Below are positions 1-8,018 of a stretch of DNA of 64,000 nt, in pieces. Numbering within the stretch: the stretch's first letter is position 1; each line of letters opens with the position of its first letter. Source of the DNA: Verrucomicrobiota bacterium. GTDB taxonomy: Bacteria; Verrucomicrobiota; Verrucomicrobiia; Opitutales; Opitutaceae. Made by a program: the position numbers and the translations under genes. The stretch is taken from positions 62,001-126,000 of the forward strand of contig JADKHC010000008.1 of assembly GCA_016721945.1 (NCBI GenBank), read 5' to 3'. The notes beneath the pieces were generated by a model. The model did no database searches and was not told where the DNA came from. It saw only the letters and a program-made list of their open reading frames with translations.

Positions 1-1482
1 GGTGAAGGACCCGTTCAAGCCGATCAAATCTACCGAGGAAAAACTGAGATAGGGCTGCGCATCACGACGCGACACGGTTATCACCTGACTGGCTCCCGCC
101 GGCATCCAGTGCTGGTATATTCCCCCGAGACAGCCCGGTTCATCTGGAAAAAAACACCTGAAATCCGACCCGGTGATTTTCTCCCAATCCGCCGCCACAT
201 GGAGATGTTCCCTCGAAAGGAAATCAAGGCTACCTATCACCCTGCACACCCTTCGCCCTTGCGTCGGTCAATCACGCAACCCAAAACCCTAAACCCTGAA
301 GTCGCCCTGTTGATTGGTTATCTGGTGGGCGACGGCAGCTACGCGGATCGCAAAGATGGAGACGTGCGCTTAACCAATGCTGATCGCTCACTGGTCCGAA
401 ATTTTGCGCGAATCCTTCACGAACAGTTTGGTTTAAAACCCACACTCTCCCGCTCCACGGCAAAGAAGACTGCGCCCACATGGTACATTATCAGCAAATC
501 TCTCCGCGAATGGCTGGCGGCAACTGGACTGGACTACGTCACAGCGCGACAAAAGAAAATTCCTGCGGCTGTTCTTCAATCGCCACGTGCCGTGCAAGCC
601 GCATTTCTGCGCGGACTATTCGACACCGATGGTTCCGCCAGTGGTAAAGGCACCCGTGTCGTGCTCGCCACCACCTCACCTCTACTGGCGGAACAAGTGC
701 GCATGATGCTCCTGAATTTCGGCCTCATCACCGCGTTACTGCATATCCGAACCAGTGATTCGTGGAGGGTCGAAATCTACGGAGCCAATCTCCGACTCTT
801 TGAGCAACACATCGGCTTTGGCCTGGCATCAAAGGCACGACAATTGCGCAAAATGGCGAAGCGGGGTGACGGCTGGAAAGGTAAAACCAATGTCGATATT
901 ATCCCCGGTGTGGCGCACCTCTGGGTAAAACTACGCGAAGCAATCCGTCAACGTCTCGGCCCGACCAAAGGCCGCTTGAACCAGGGCCTGTTTGCGAAAG
1001 AGTTTTTCCAGCAAGCAGTCCTGCTCAGCCGCTTGGCATTGCCGTCATGCGAAACCAACTACCGACATCTCGACGAATTATTGAGCACGTTGGCACAGCG
1101 CTGGCCTTGGGTGAAAAGTATTCCCTCTTACCGCACCTTGGAGACCCTGCGCGGCCATCACTATTTCTACGATCCGGTCCGGCGCATTGAGCCAAAGGAA
1201 GCGGCGATGTACGACCTGCATGTCCCAGGCAGCCACGCTTTTCTAAGCAACGGCTTGATTAGTCACAATTCCCAGGGCAGCGAATACCCCGTCGTCATCG
1301 TGCCGTTACTGAAAGCGCACTTCATGATGCTCCAGCGAAACCTGATCTACACCGCGATCACCCGCGGAAAGAAAAAGGTTTTTCTCGTGGGTGAACCCGC
1401 CGCCTACGCCATGGCCGTACGCAACAGCGAGTCCAAGCAACGCATCACCCACCTGCGCGAAAAACTCACGGCCTTACCGTAA
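1..1482 (+). CDS. RecD2-like helicase, C-terminal part, interrupted by a LAGLIDADG intein (5' end outside the window)
   Basis: The frame is open from base 1, so the gene is partial. Bases 1-1269 encode intein sequence: a block-B-like motif (TGSRRHPVLV, about 94-123), two LAGLIDADG-type motifs (LIGYLVGDG near 310-336 and LRGLFDTDG near 607-633), and a C-terminal splice region (DLHVPGSHAFLSNG, then SHN ending at 1269). The C-extein starts with Ser at 1270 and reads SQGSEYPVVIVPL, followed by LIYTAITRGKKKVFLVG. These are the final motifs of SF1B RecD2-type helicases (ATP-driven 5'-3' unwinding). The intein therefore splits the HK|SQGSE motif, assuming the unseen N-extein ends as in the family. 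Splicing should restore the helicase. The intein block-A Cys/Ser and the Walker A motif lie outside the window. The TAA is at 1480. Family and intein calls are confident; activity is inferred. Confidence 0.88.
   Translation, partial: GEGPVQADQIYRGKTEIGLRITTRHGYHLTGSRRHPVLVYSPETARFIWKKTPEIRPGDFLPIRRHMEMFPRKEIKATYHPAHPSPLRRSITQPKTLNPEVALLIGYLVGDGSYADRKDGDVRLTNADRSLVRNFARILHEQFGLKPTLSRSTAKKTAPTWYIISKSLREWLAATGLDYVTARQKKIPAAVLQSPRAVQAAFLRGLFDTDGSASGKGTRVVLATTSPLLAEQVRMMLLNFGLITALLHIRTSDSWRVEIYGANLRLFEQHIGFGLASKARQLRKMAKRGDGWKGKTNVDIIPGVAHLWVKLREAIRQRLGPTKGRLNQGLFAKEFFQQAVLLSRLALPSCETNYRHLDELLSTLAQRWPWVKSIPSYRTLETLRGHHYFYDPVRRIEPKEAAMYDLHVPGSHAFLSNGLISHNSQGSEYPVVIVPLLKAHFMMLQRNLIYTAITRGKKKVFLVGEPAAYAMAVRNSESKQRITHLREKLTALP
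1270..1482 (+). other. C-extein of the RecD2-like helicase
   Basis: This is the 70-residue host-protein segment after the intein splice junction (Asn at 1267-1269, Ser +1 at 1270-1272). It carries the SQGSE motif and the TAITRGKK motif of UvrD/RecD-like helicases. The rest of the visible frame upstream is intein. Confidence 0.8.
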
Positions 1483-1572
1483 GTTAGTTGTTTCGGCTGG
1501 TTTGTAACGTAATACGTTACAAACCATTTTACCTACACTAAAGAAGGCGACTCAGCGTCTCCGCTTTGCGCA

Positions 1573-3117
1573 TCAATGATGCACGAGCTCTTTGCGCGAA
1601 ACGTGTGACGTCGCTGCAGCAGTGCGCTGAGCCGGAGAAACCTGTCCTTCATCCGGCGTTTCTGAGTCAGCCGTAACCGCGCCCGCGAGGGAGCGGAGGC
1701 GGCCCACAATCGAATCCTGTGAAATTGCTTGGGCATTGAGTTGCTGGGCTGCAGAAGCACATTCCTCGGCACCGGCCGCAGTGCTCTGCGTCGCTTTTTC
1801 CATCTGGCTGACTGCGGTCACAACCTGGTCAACTCCCTGGCTCTGCTCTTTCGAGGCAGAAGCTATTTCGGCCACGAGTTCATCAACGCGACGGGCACGC
1901 GTGACGATTTCTTCAAGGGTTTTGGCTACTTCGGCACTGATCGTGACGCCGTGTTCGCTCTTCTGAATGGAGTCTTGAATCTTTTCGGAGGTTTCGCGCG
2001 CCGCCTGCGTGCTGCGTTGAGCGAGCGAGCGCACTTCCTCGGCCACAACGGCGAAACCGGCACCGGCCTCCCCGGCTCGTGCGGCCTCAACGGCAGCGTT
2101 TAGTGCTAGCAAATTGGTTTGGAAGGCAATGTCGTCGATCGTGCGGATGATCTTGGCGGTATTCTCGCTGGACACCTTGATGGCATCCATGGCGGCAGTC
2201 ATCGTCTGCATGCCGCTGGAGCCAGTTTCGGCGGCGGAACGGGTTTGATTGGCGATTTCGCGTGCGGTGCCTGCGCTCTCGGCATTGCGCTTGGTCATGC
2301 TGGAAATTTCTTCGAGCGTGGCGCTGGTTTCCTCGATGGAGGCGGCGAGTTCGCTGGAGCTCTGTGCGAGCGACTGGCTGGCGCGATTGATTTCACCCGA
2401 GGCAGAGCTAAGCTGGGCCGAGCCTTCGGCAAGTTCGTTGGCCACACCACTCAGCGCACCCTTGGTGCGGCTGGTAATTAAATATCCCATACTAATCCCC
2501 ACCACCAAGGCTGAAATTACACCGATGAGCACGGTAGCACGCGTTTGCGCGACCGCATGTTTGATCTCATTGGAGGCGGTAGAGCCTTTGACTCGGGCTT
2601 CTTCCACCAAGCTGCGCAAAGTGGAAACATATTCCTTATACACCGGATAGAGACTGGCGTTGAGCATCGTATCAGCTTCCAGCACTTGTACCACCTGGCC
2701 GGAGCGGGAAAGAGCGAGCACCTTGGTTCGCAAGTCGCGATAGGCATTGCGCCGCTCTTTTAATTTTTCATAAGCAGCTTTTTCGGCGGCTTCGTCGAGC
2801 AAGGCTTCATAATCCTTATAGATATTGGTTAGGCGGCTCGATTTTTCGACGAGCTCTTTGTCGATTCTGGCCTTGGTCGCTGCATCGACGGCCATGACGT
2901 GCTGAGTCGTGTTAATGAAATTCTCCTTCACCTCGGACTCAGCCTGCCCGAGCAGCAACAACGCGGGCATGGCATGGAGCTCCATCTCATTCGCCGATGT
3001 ATTGATACTCGCAACACGCTGATAAGAAATGACTCCAACGGCTGCAAGAATCGCAATCAATGCAGTGAAGCCTCCGCCAATGCGGCGGCCGATCGTCCAA
3101 TAAGAAGATTTATTCAT
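1573..3117 (-). CDS. methyl-accepting chemotaxis protein
   Basis: Transmembrane chemoreceptor of 514 residues that would signal to CheA/CheW. It has a short cytoplasmic N-terminus, TM1 at about residues 12-34, a ~150-residue helical periplasmic region resembling a four-helix-bundle sensor, TM2 at about 190-213, and a long cytoplasmic coiled coil. The conserved hairpin tip (AFQTNLLALNAAVEAARAG, near residues 327-345) is followed by GFAVVAEEVRSLAQRS. I see no clear HAMP domain. The ATG at 3117 is chosen (MNKSSYW, right before TM1); a GTG 42 bases upstream would only add a charged leader. No che genes are nearby, so it looks like an orphan receptor. The ligand is unknown. Confidence 0.93.
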   Translation of the reverse strand: MNKSSYWTIGRRIGGGFTALIAILAAVGVISYQRVASINTSANEMELHAMPALLLLGQAESEVKENFINTTQHVMAVDAATKARIDKELVEKSSRLTNIYKDYEALLDEAAEKAAYEKLKERRNAYRDLRTKVLALSRSGQVVQVLEADTMLNASLYPVYKEYVSTLRSLVEEARVKGSTASNEIKHAVAQTRATVLIGVISALVVGISMGYLITSRTKGALSGVANELAEGSAQLSSASGEINRASQSLAQSSSELAASIEETSATLEEISSMTKRNAESAGTAREIANQTRSAAETGSSGMQTMTAAMDAIKVSSENTAKIIRTIDDIAFQTNLLALNAAVEAARAGEAGAGFAVVAEEVRSLAQRSTQAARETSEKIQDSIQKSEHGVTISAEVAKTLEEIVTRARRVDELVAEIASASKEQSQGVDQVVTAVSQMEKATQSTAAGAEECASAAQQLNAQAISQDSIVGRLRSLAGAVTADSETPDEGQVSPAQRTAAATSHVSRKELVHH

Positions 3118-3361
3118 GATTACCCGTTTATGGGTCTTGTATCGGCACAAAACCGACACGGGGTAAGGGCGAATCCTTAATCGCCATAAACAACTCTAGA
3201 TCAATTATCTGCAAATCATGGACAGCGAACTCGTTTTCAACCTTTTCGGTTCAAACATAACACCGGCATACACAACTAACCCCTATCGCTAGAATCTACG
3301 TCATCGATTCACCAACTTAATCTTGTTAAAGATCACCGCCGAACCACGCTGCTATTCCCCC

Positions 3362-4084
3362 ATGACTCCAGGCGACCTCGCTGCAAAAAACAGCGCATTC
3401 TACGATGCTCTTTGGTCAAATTCCTACCTGACCCGTCCGGAACGCTTCAACACCTGGCCTCTGGTCGCCAGCCTGCTGCCCGGTTCAGCAATGCGTCTTG
3501 AAGTGGGCCCCGGCCTGCGCCCTCGCCTGCCGATCAAGAATACACATTTTATCGACGCCAGCCCGCCAGCGATCGAACGGCTGCGCGCCCGTGGCGGTAT
3601 CGCTCAGTTCGGTGAAATCACCGCGCTCCCGTTTGATCAAGACACGTTCGACCTCGTGGCCGCCTTCGATGTGATTGAACACGTCGAAAACGACGGCCAG
3701 GTTTTTGCCGAACTTACTCGTGTACTCAAAGAAAACGGCCGCCTGGTTTTTTCCGTGCCGCTGCATGCGGCTTACTGGACCGTGTTCGACGACTATGTCG
3801 GACACGCCCGCCGCTACGAACCCGAGGCGCTCCAACAGTTGATGGCAGCGAACAATCTGGTGGTGGAAAAAAGCGCCGTCTTCGGCATGCAGCCCAACAA
3901 TCCCCGGATGCTAAAATACACGGTGAAAATGCTAACCGAACACCGTGCGATGGCCACGCGTTGGTATAATTGGCTGCTGCTGCCCCTAGGGATGCTGTTT
4001 CAAAAACGGCTGAAATTCACTGAAGGCCTGATGGACCTGAGCAATGTCTACGAAGTCCTGCTGGTCTGCCGACGCAAGCCATGA
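3362..4084 (+). CDS. class I SAM-dependent methyltransferase
   Basis: Soluble 240-residue protein of the Methyltransf_11 type. Motif I is present in a variant form (LEVGPGLRP, near residue 46). An acidic residue follows the second strand (FIDASPPAIERL), and the post-motif region reads FDVIEHVEND near residue 103, followed by LKENGRLVFSVPL. This is the SAM-binding Rossmann fold. The C-terminal third (YVGHARRYEPEALQQL) resembles methyltransferases that act on small molecules or lipids/quinones, but the substrate cannot be told. The ATG at 3362 is preferred over an in-frame TTG at 3323. It is convergent with the exonuclease gene, with two small hairpins between them. Confidence 0.85.
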   Translation: MTPGDLAAKNSAFYDALWSNSYLTRPERFNTWPLVASLLPGSAMRLEVGPGLRPRLPIKNTHFIDASPPAIERLRARGGIAQFGEITALPFDQDTFDLVAAFDVIEHVENDGQVFAELTRVLKENGRLVFSVPLHAAYWTVFDDYVGHARRYEPEALQQLMAANNLVVEKSAVFGMQPNNPRMLKYTVKMLTEHRAMATRWYNWLLLPLGMLFQKRLKFTEGLMDLSNVYEVLLVCRRKP

Positions 4085-4098
4085 CGCATCAGGGATCG

Positions 4099-4175
4099 AG
4101 GTAGGACGCGTTATCCCTAACGCGCCGGTAGGGACAAAGATTAGGACGGCGGATCAAGGATAATCCGCCCTACCC
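4099..4175. repeat. GGTAGG...CCTACC palindromic cassette
   Basis: The intergenic space between two convergent genes holds two hairpins in a row: gcgtta/taacgc around 4118-4133 and ggcggat/atccgcc around 4148-4169. The cassette starts with ggtagg and ends with cctaccc. The same ends and tail (cctacccataac) occur at 25270-25320. It may also act as a bidirectional terminator. Confidence 0.6.
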
Positions 4176-4195
4176 ATAACACCGGCACTCCGGGC

Positions 4196-4864
4196 CTAAT
4201 CAAACAGCGTGTCCTGCTGCAGGCCGGAGCGCTTCTGCGCATCGGCCGTGCTCATTTGCAGCAACCACGGAATCGTTGCCCCAGCCAGTTCCGGACGGCG
4301 CAGAAAACTCGTCAGCAGCAACGCCCCAGCCAGCGCATCGTAGAGTGCCGCATGGAAAAATCGCCGCGTTGCCGGACAATGCGCCACCGCCAAAGCATCG
4401 AGCTCTGCCTGCAATCCCAGCACGCCCACCAGCGACTCCAGCTGCAGCGATTCAGTTTTTGGGTACAGCTCCGCATAAATCCGCCCCGAGTCGAGCCATG
4501 GCCCCCAGTCCGCGAGCCGTCCGCCCGGTCGTGCGAAATCCGGTGAAGTCCGCGGGTACGGCCAAACGGATTTAATCAATCCGTTTTCCGTGCCGGCAAA
4601 ATGCGCCGCCAGTGGGCCGCTCTCCCGCAACCGTGCAAAATAGTCGAACTCGTCCGCAAACGGTGCCTGCGCCTCGACGTCGTGCGCGGTCAGGTGATGC
4701 ACCGCTGAATCCTCTGCACGGATACGCCCAACCGCCCGGCAGAGCCGCGTGCGCGTTTCAGAAATTTGCCCGGCGCGAAGCGTCACCACGCCGAACTCCA
4801 GAATGCCCGACGAAGCTCCGCCTTCGAAGTCGATGAAATGAATAGGCACGTCGGTCCAGCGCAT
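4196..4864 (-). CDS. DEDD-family 3'-5' exonuclease-like protein
   Basis: A 222-residue DnaQ/RNase T-fold protein. The Exo I motif reads FIDFEGG (D12 and E14), followed by a GILEFGVVTLR strand typical of the fold. SAVHHLTAHDV matches the usual h-x-LT-x-D/E region. The Exo III region reads HAALYDALAG, with H171 and D176. The Exo II region reads AAHFAGTENGLIKSV: the usual Asp of HNxxFD is replaced by Glu (E93), so metal binding may be altered. Family members trim single-stranded DNA or RNA 3' ends; the substrate here is unknown. It diverges from the hisN-like gene with 57 bp between starts. Confidence 0.8.
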   Translation of the reverse strand: MRWTDVPIHFIDFEGGASSGILEFGVVTLRAGQISETRTRLCRAVGRIRAEDSAVHHLTAHDVEAQAPFADEFDYFARLRESGPLAAHFAGTENGLIKSVWPYPRTSPDFARPGGRLADWGPWLDSGRIYAELYPKTESLQLESLVGVLGLQAELDALAVAHCPATRRFFHAALYDALAGALLLTSFLRRPELAGATIPWLLQMSTADAQKRSGLQQDTLFD

Positions 4865-4921
4865 GATCGGCCTAGAATTGGAACTCGATCCCCTTTTGCC
4901 AATTCTGTTTACTCGGCCCCC

Positions 4922-5689
4922 ATGAATCTCGAGCCCTATCGCGCCTTCTTGATCGAGCTTGCCGAAAAAAGCGGCGATTTCATCCGCCCGCTATTCGCCA
5001 GCCCCACGCTGGCCGTCGAGTTCAAGTCCGACGAATCCCCCGTAACTGCGGCCGATAAAGGCGCTGAACAACTGCTGCGCTCGCTCATCGCAAAAAAGTT
5101 TCCCACCCACGGCGTGATCGGCGAAGAATTTGGCAACGACCGACCCGACGCCGAATTCGTGTGGGTGCTCGACCCAATCGACGGAACCAAATCTTTCATC
5201 ACGGGCGTGCCGCTTTTTGGAACCTTGATCGCGCTCATGCACAACGGCCAACCCGTGCTTGGTGCCATTCATCAGCCGATCCTGCGCCAGCTCATGGTTG
5301 GCGACAACGCCACAACCACGCTCAACGACCGCGCCGTGCGCCTGCGCCCGACTTCGCGAATCGAAGAGGCCACGTTTCTCACCAGCGATCCAGTCAACCC
5401 CGCCAAATATCAGAACGGCGCCGCCTACGAGAAACTGACTCAACGCATGCGCCTCGTGCGCACTTGGGGCGATTGTTACGGCTACCTGCTCGTGGCAGCA
5501 GGTTTTGCCGACATCATGTGCGACCCGATCATGAATCCCTGGGATATCCAGGCTTTGATCCCGATCATTCGCGGTGCCGGCGGCGTCATCACCGACTGGC
5601 AGGGACGCGATCCCGTAAAAGCCGAATCAATCGTCGCCGCTAATTCTTCGCTGCATCCACAGGTGATCGCCGCGTTGAACGCCAAATAA
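4922..5689 (+). CDS. hisN: inositol-phosphatase-family protein, likely histidinol-phosphatase (HisN type)
   Basis: A 255-residue Mg-dependent phosphatase of the IMPase superfamily. The metal ligands are visible: GEEFG (E68/E69), DPIDGTKSF (D84, D87) and the late MNPWDIQALIPI motif with Asp near 206. GDCYGYLLVAAGFADIM resembles the HisN/IMPase substrate region. HisN-type enzymes dephosphorylate L-histidinol phosphate; inositol-1-phosphatase or CysQ-like activity cannot be excluded from sequence. The start is the ATG at 4922, since the frame upstream antisense-overlaps the exonuclease gene. A hairpin terminator follows directly. Confidence 0.82.
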   Translation: MNLEPYRAFLIELAEKSGDFIRPLFASPTLAVEFKSDESPVTAADKGAEQLLRSLIAKKFPTHGVIGEEFGNDRPDAEFVWVLDPIDGTKSFITGVPLFGTLIALMHNGQPVLGAIHQPILRQLMVGDNATTTLNDRAVRLRPTSRIEEATFLTSDPVNPAKYQNGAAYEKLTQRMRLVRTWGDCYGYLLVAAGFADIMCDPIMNPWDIQALIPIIRGAGGVITDWQGRDPVKAESIVAANSSLHPQVIAALNAK

Positions 5690-5691
5690 AA

Positions 5692-5722
5692 ATGCCCCGG
5701 AGCAGGCTGATCCGGGGCATTT
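5692..5722 (+). terminator. rho-independent terminator-like hairpin after hisN
   Basis: A 9-bp perfect stem (atgccccgg / ccggggcat) with an 11-base loop starts 3 bases after the hisN stop. The T run is weak. Confidence 0.65.
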
Positions 5723-5743
5723 CAGAAAACTGATGGAGAGAGT

Positions 5744-5916
5744 TAATACCAATGACCCTATGCTTTTATACTGAAGTTGATCGTGGTTGGTTTGAATTTT
5801 CGGAATTTTACAGAAGAAAACGAAGGTAACGAAGAGATCCAGGAAGGACCAGCAGTGCTTCGTTCTCTTTGTTATCTTCTGTTCAAAGTCTGGAAGCTTG
5901 GGGCTGTTGGTATAAT
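5744..5916 (+). repeat. family A dispersed hairpin element, copy 1
   Basis: About 172 bp with terminal inverted repeats (ttaatacc... / ...ggtataa). The interior folds back imperfectly on itself: cagaagaaaacgaaggtaac pairs with gttatcttctg near the far side. Closely similar copies lie at 7221-7396 (inverted), 28604-28777 and 54967-55136 (inverted). The long frames that cross these copies are by-products of the repeat. Confidence 0.85.
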
Positions 5917-6030
5917 CTCTCGATTTGGTTTGATGATGGAGGGCCGACACCCTCGTCGGCCATGCGCGGTGAGGGCACCGCGCCTCCAACTAGGCCGAAG
6001 CTGCTTCGAGGTATTGGACCCAGTGGGAAT

Positions 6031-6063
6031 AAAAAAAGCCCCGGCCTTAAGAACCGGGGCTTT
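6031..6063 (-). terminator. terminator of the DUF2059 gene
   Basis: A GC-rich stem (aagccccgg / ccggggctt) followed on the minus strand by seven T residues, about 20 bases after the stop of the DUF2059 gene. Confidence 0.85.
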
Positions 6064-6082
6064 GCTCTGAAATTAGGTGCTG

Positions 6083-6886
6083 TTATTTGGTTTCGGTCGC
6101 TGGGGCGGTGGCCGGAGCCGTTCCTGCGGAAGCGGCGGTGGCTTCAGCTGCGGCTTTCGCTTTGGCCTGTTGCTGCTTTCCAAATTCCATGCCCATCTGC
6201 TGGATTTTCGGCATCGCCGACATCATGCGCGGCATCATGACAGACTGCATTTTTTCCTGAACCGCCGGCTGCTTGTCGATCATGGCCTGGCCGGCCGGTG
6301 TAGCTTGGAAATCGTTCAACGCAGTCAGTTCTTCTTTCGAAAAAGTTTCAGAATAGATCTGCGCCATGTCCTTTTTAAGCTGCGGGATATTCATCGCCTC
6401 GGTCATCACATCCATGACCTTGTCCATGTATTCCTGCATGTCCTTGGGATCGACCTTTCCGCCGGCTTGCTTGGCCATCATCTGAAACTGACGACCCATG
6501 GCTTTTTTCTGCGCCTCCAGGGTTTTGGCGATCATCTCCTCAAAACGCATGCGATCAATCACGGCGGTGGCATCGGCGAGTGTGGCGGGCGTACCCTTGG
6601 CGGCATCGGCGACACCGATCTTCTCGGAGGCCATCGCCACTTGGTAAGTTTTGCCGTCGCGTTCAAGCATCAGGAGCGACTTGGCGTCGTCGTAGGACTT
6701 CAAGGTGTAGCCCTGAAACCCTTTGCCGAGCGACACCCAAGCATTGGCATCGCCAGTTTCGGTCGAGAGACCAAAGAGTTTATCCTTACCGGTGTTAAGT
6801 ACGCCCTTGAGTTGCAAGGGAGCTGTTTCGGCGGCGAAAGCCGTACCGAGTGCGAGTAGAGCCACTGACAGGATTCTGATTTTCAT
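6083..6886 (-). CDS. secreted DUF2059-like protein
   Basis: A 267-residue exported protein. A signal peptide (MKIRILSVALLALGTAFA, cleavage near AFA-AE) fixes the start at 6886; a 16-residue upstream extension is unlikely. The first half after the signal (residues 20-85) is a small beta-rich region. The second half (about 100-230) is helical and contains the DUF2059 hallmark ELTALNDFQATPAGQAMIDK, found in periplasmic proteins of unknown function. The C-terminus is an Ala/Thr/Pro-rich tail. It is monocistronic with its own terminator and is surrounded by repeats. Function is unknown. Confidence 0.8.
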   Translation of the reverse strand: MKIRILSVALLALGTAFAAETAPLQLKGVLNTGKDKLFGLSTETGDANAWVSLGKGFQGYTLKSYDDAKSLLMLERDGKTYQVAMASEKIGVADAAKGTPATLADATAVIDRMRFEEMIAKTLEAQKKAMGRQFQMMAKQAGGKVDPKDMQEYMDKVMDVMTEAMNIPQLKKDMAQIYSETFSKEELTALNDFQATPAGQAMIDKQPAVQEKMQSVMMPRMMSAMPKIQQMGMEFGKQQQAKAKAAAEATAASAGTAPATAPATETK

Positions 6887-7049
6887 GGGTAAAAAGGGGG
6901 AAACTAAAAGATCCGCGCCATCCAAGCCCGCCATCGTTTCAAAACGGGGCTTTGTCTGTGATCACAGGTTTTGGTTTTACCATCAAGACTCATTTCGGCA
7001 CCGGTGATTAGCGATGGCGAGCGGGTTTTGATTTCCGCCGATAAACCTA

Positions 7050-7217
7050 AATCCCGCAATCCAGTTTGAACTACAAAGAAGCAAAGAACCAGAGCTGGTG
7101 GATTGAGGCGGTGGGCCCGTTGATGAAGGATTCATCCACCAAGTGAAACATCCAAAACATCCTAGCATTCCCGTCTCCTTGGATTCTTCGTTTCTTGGTA
7201 GTTCAACTGCGGTTTTA
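7050..7217. repeat. family B inverted-repeat element
   Basis: About 165 bp bounded by an imperfect inverted repeat: ttgaactacaaagaagcaaa at 7066 pairs with tttcttggtagttcaa ending near 7208. A left-arm-only copy lies at 7399-7441, on the other side of a family A element. No gene is supported in 6887-7511; the stretch consists mainly of repeats. Confidence 0.7.
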
Positions 7218-7220
7218 AGG

Positions 7221-7396
7221 ATAATACCAAAAGCCTCAAGCTTCTGCACTTTGAACAGAAGATAACAAAGGGAACGAAGGCCTGCAGGTACTTCCTGAAT
7301 CTCTTCGTTACCTTCGTTTTCTTCTGTAAAATTCTGAGCGATTCAAACCACCCACATTATCAATTTCAGTATAATAGCTTCGGGCGTTTGGTAAAT
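7221..7396 (-). repeat. family A dispersed hairpin element, copy 2 (inverted)
   Basis: Inverted copy of the element at 5744. The ends are ataatacc and ggtaaat, and the core contains cagaagataacaaagggaac and cgttttcttctgtaaaattc. It sits exactly between the full and the half copy of family B. Confidence 0.85.
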
Positions 7397-7398
7397 AT

Positions 7399-7441
7399 TC
7401 CGCAATCCAGCTTGAACTACAAAGAAGCGAAGAACCGAAAC
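7399..7441 (+). repeat. family B half element
   Basis: About 40 bases nearly identical to the left arm of the element at 7050 (ccgcaatccagcttgaac then tacaaagaagcgaagaacc). The right arm is absent. Confidence 0.7.
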
Positions 7442-7511
7442 CGTGCGGATTGTGTCGGTGAGGCCATTACTCACCCGGCGAGCGCGCCTGCCCGAAGGCA
7501 GGCTAGCTGGC

Positions 7512-7874
7512 TCAGCGCTTCTTCTTCGCGGGCTTCCACTCGGCGGTGATGATCGAGGAAAATCCGCCGCGGGCTTTCCACTTTGCGATGATGGCGAGGC
7601 TGCGGGGTTTCAGCGCGGTGCCAAGGTCGTCGCAAATTTTATTCGTCGCAGCTTCGAAGAAGATGCCTTCGTTGCGGTAGGCGTGAAAATAGAGCTTGAG
7701 CGACTTCAGTTCGACACAGGTTTTGTCGGCCACGTAGCGCACCGTGATTTCAGCGAAATCGGGATGTCCGGTCATCGGACAAACGGAGGTGAACTCGTGG
7801 TGCGTGTGCTCGATAAGGAAATCCCGGTAAGGCGCGGGATTGGGAAAAGTTTCGAGAATTTTTGGGTCGGCCAT
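7512..7874 (-). CDS. queF: NADPH-dependent 7-cyano-7-deazaguanine reductase
   Basis: A 120-residue type I QueF that reduces preQ0 to preQ1 in queuosine biosynthesis. The catalytic Cys is C32 in FTSVCPMTG, and the catalytic Asp is D39 in GHPDF. The QueF motif ELKSLKLY and the RNEGIF segment follow. The length is close to the unimodular core of the family. The ATG at 7874 is chosen because the upstream extension is encoded by repeat sequence. The C-terminus is a short Lys-rich tail. It lies just downstream of rny on the same strand, separated by an inverted repeat; no other queuosine genes are visible here. Confidence 0.93.
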   Translation of the reverse strand: MADPKILETFPNPAPYRDFLIEHTHHEFTSVCPMTGHPDFAEITVRYVADKTCVELKSLKLYFHAYRNEGIFFEAATNKICDDLGTALKPRSLAIIAKWKARGGFSSIITAEWKPAKKKR

Positions 7875-7880
7875 GAAGAA

Positions 7881-8001
7881 CAGATGCCAGAGGTCAGAGG
7901 CCAGAGGCCAGAGAAAAACCAATCACGCCCTGCGACAAATCTTTCAAATCTGCCTTCGAACTTCCGATATCTGACAGCTGACCTCTGGCTTCTGGCCTCT
8001 G
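7881..8001. repeat. inverted repeat built of GCCAGAGG words
   Basis: The left arm (gccagaggtcagaggccaga, 7885-7904, continuing to 7913) is inverted at 7978-8001 (ctgacctctggcttctggcc then tctg), with about 65 bases between. It fills the gap between rny and queF and could form a long RNA hairpin. Confidence 0.65.
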
Positions 8002-8018
8002 CGCAGCTTGGCTGCGCA

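Noticed and set aside
6983..7249. An 88-codon minus-strand frame upstream of the DUF2059 gene
   Set aside because: It is made of repeat families A and B and has no recognisable domain or start signal.
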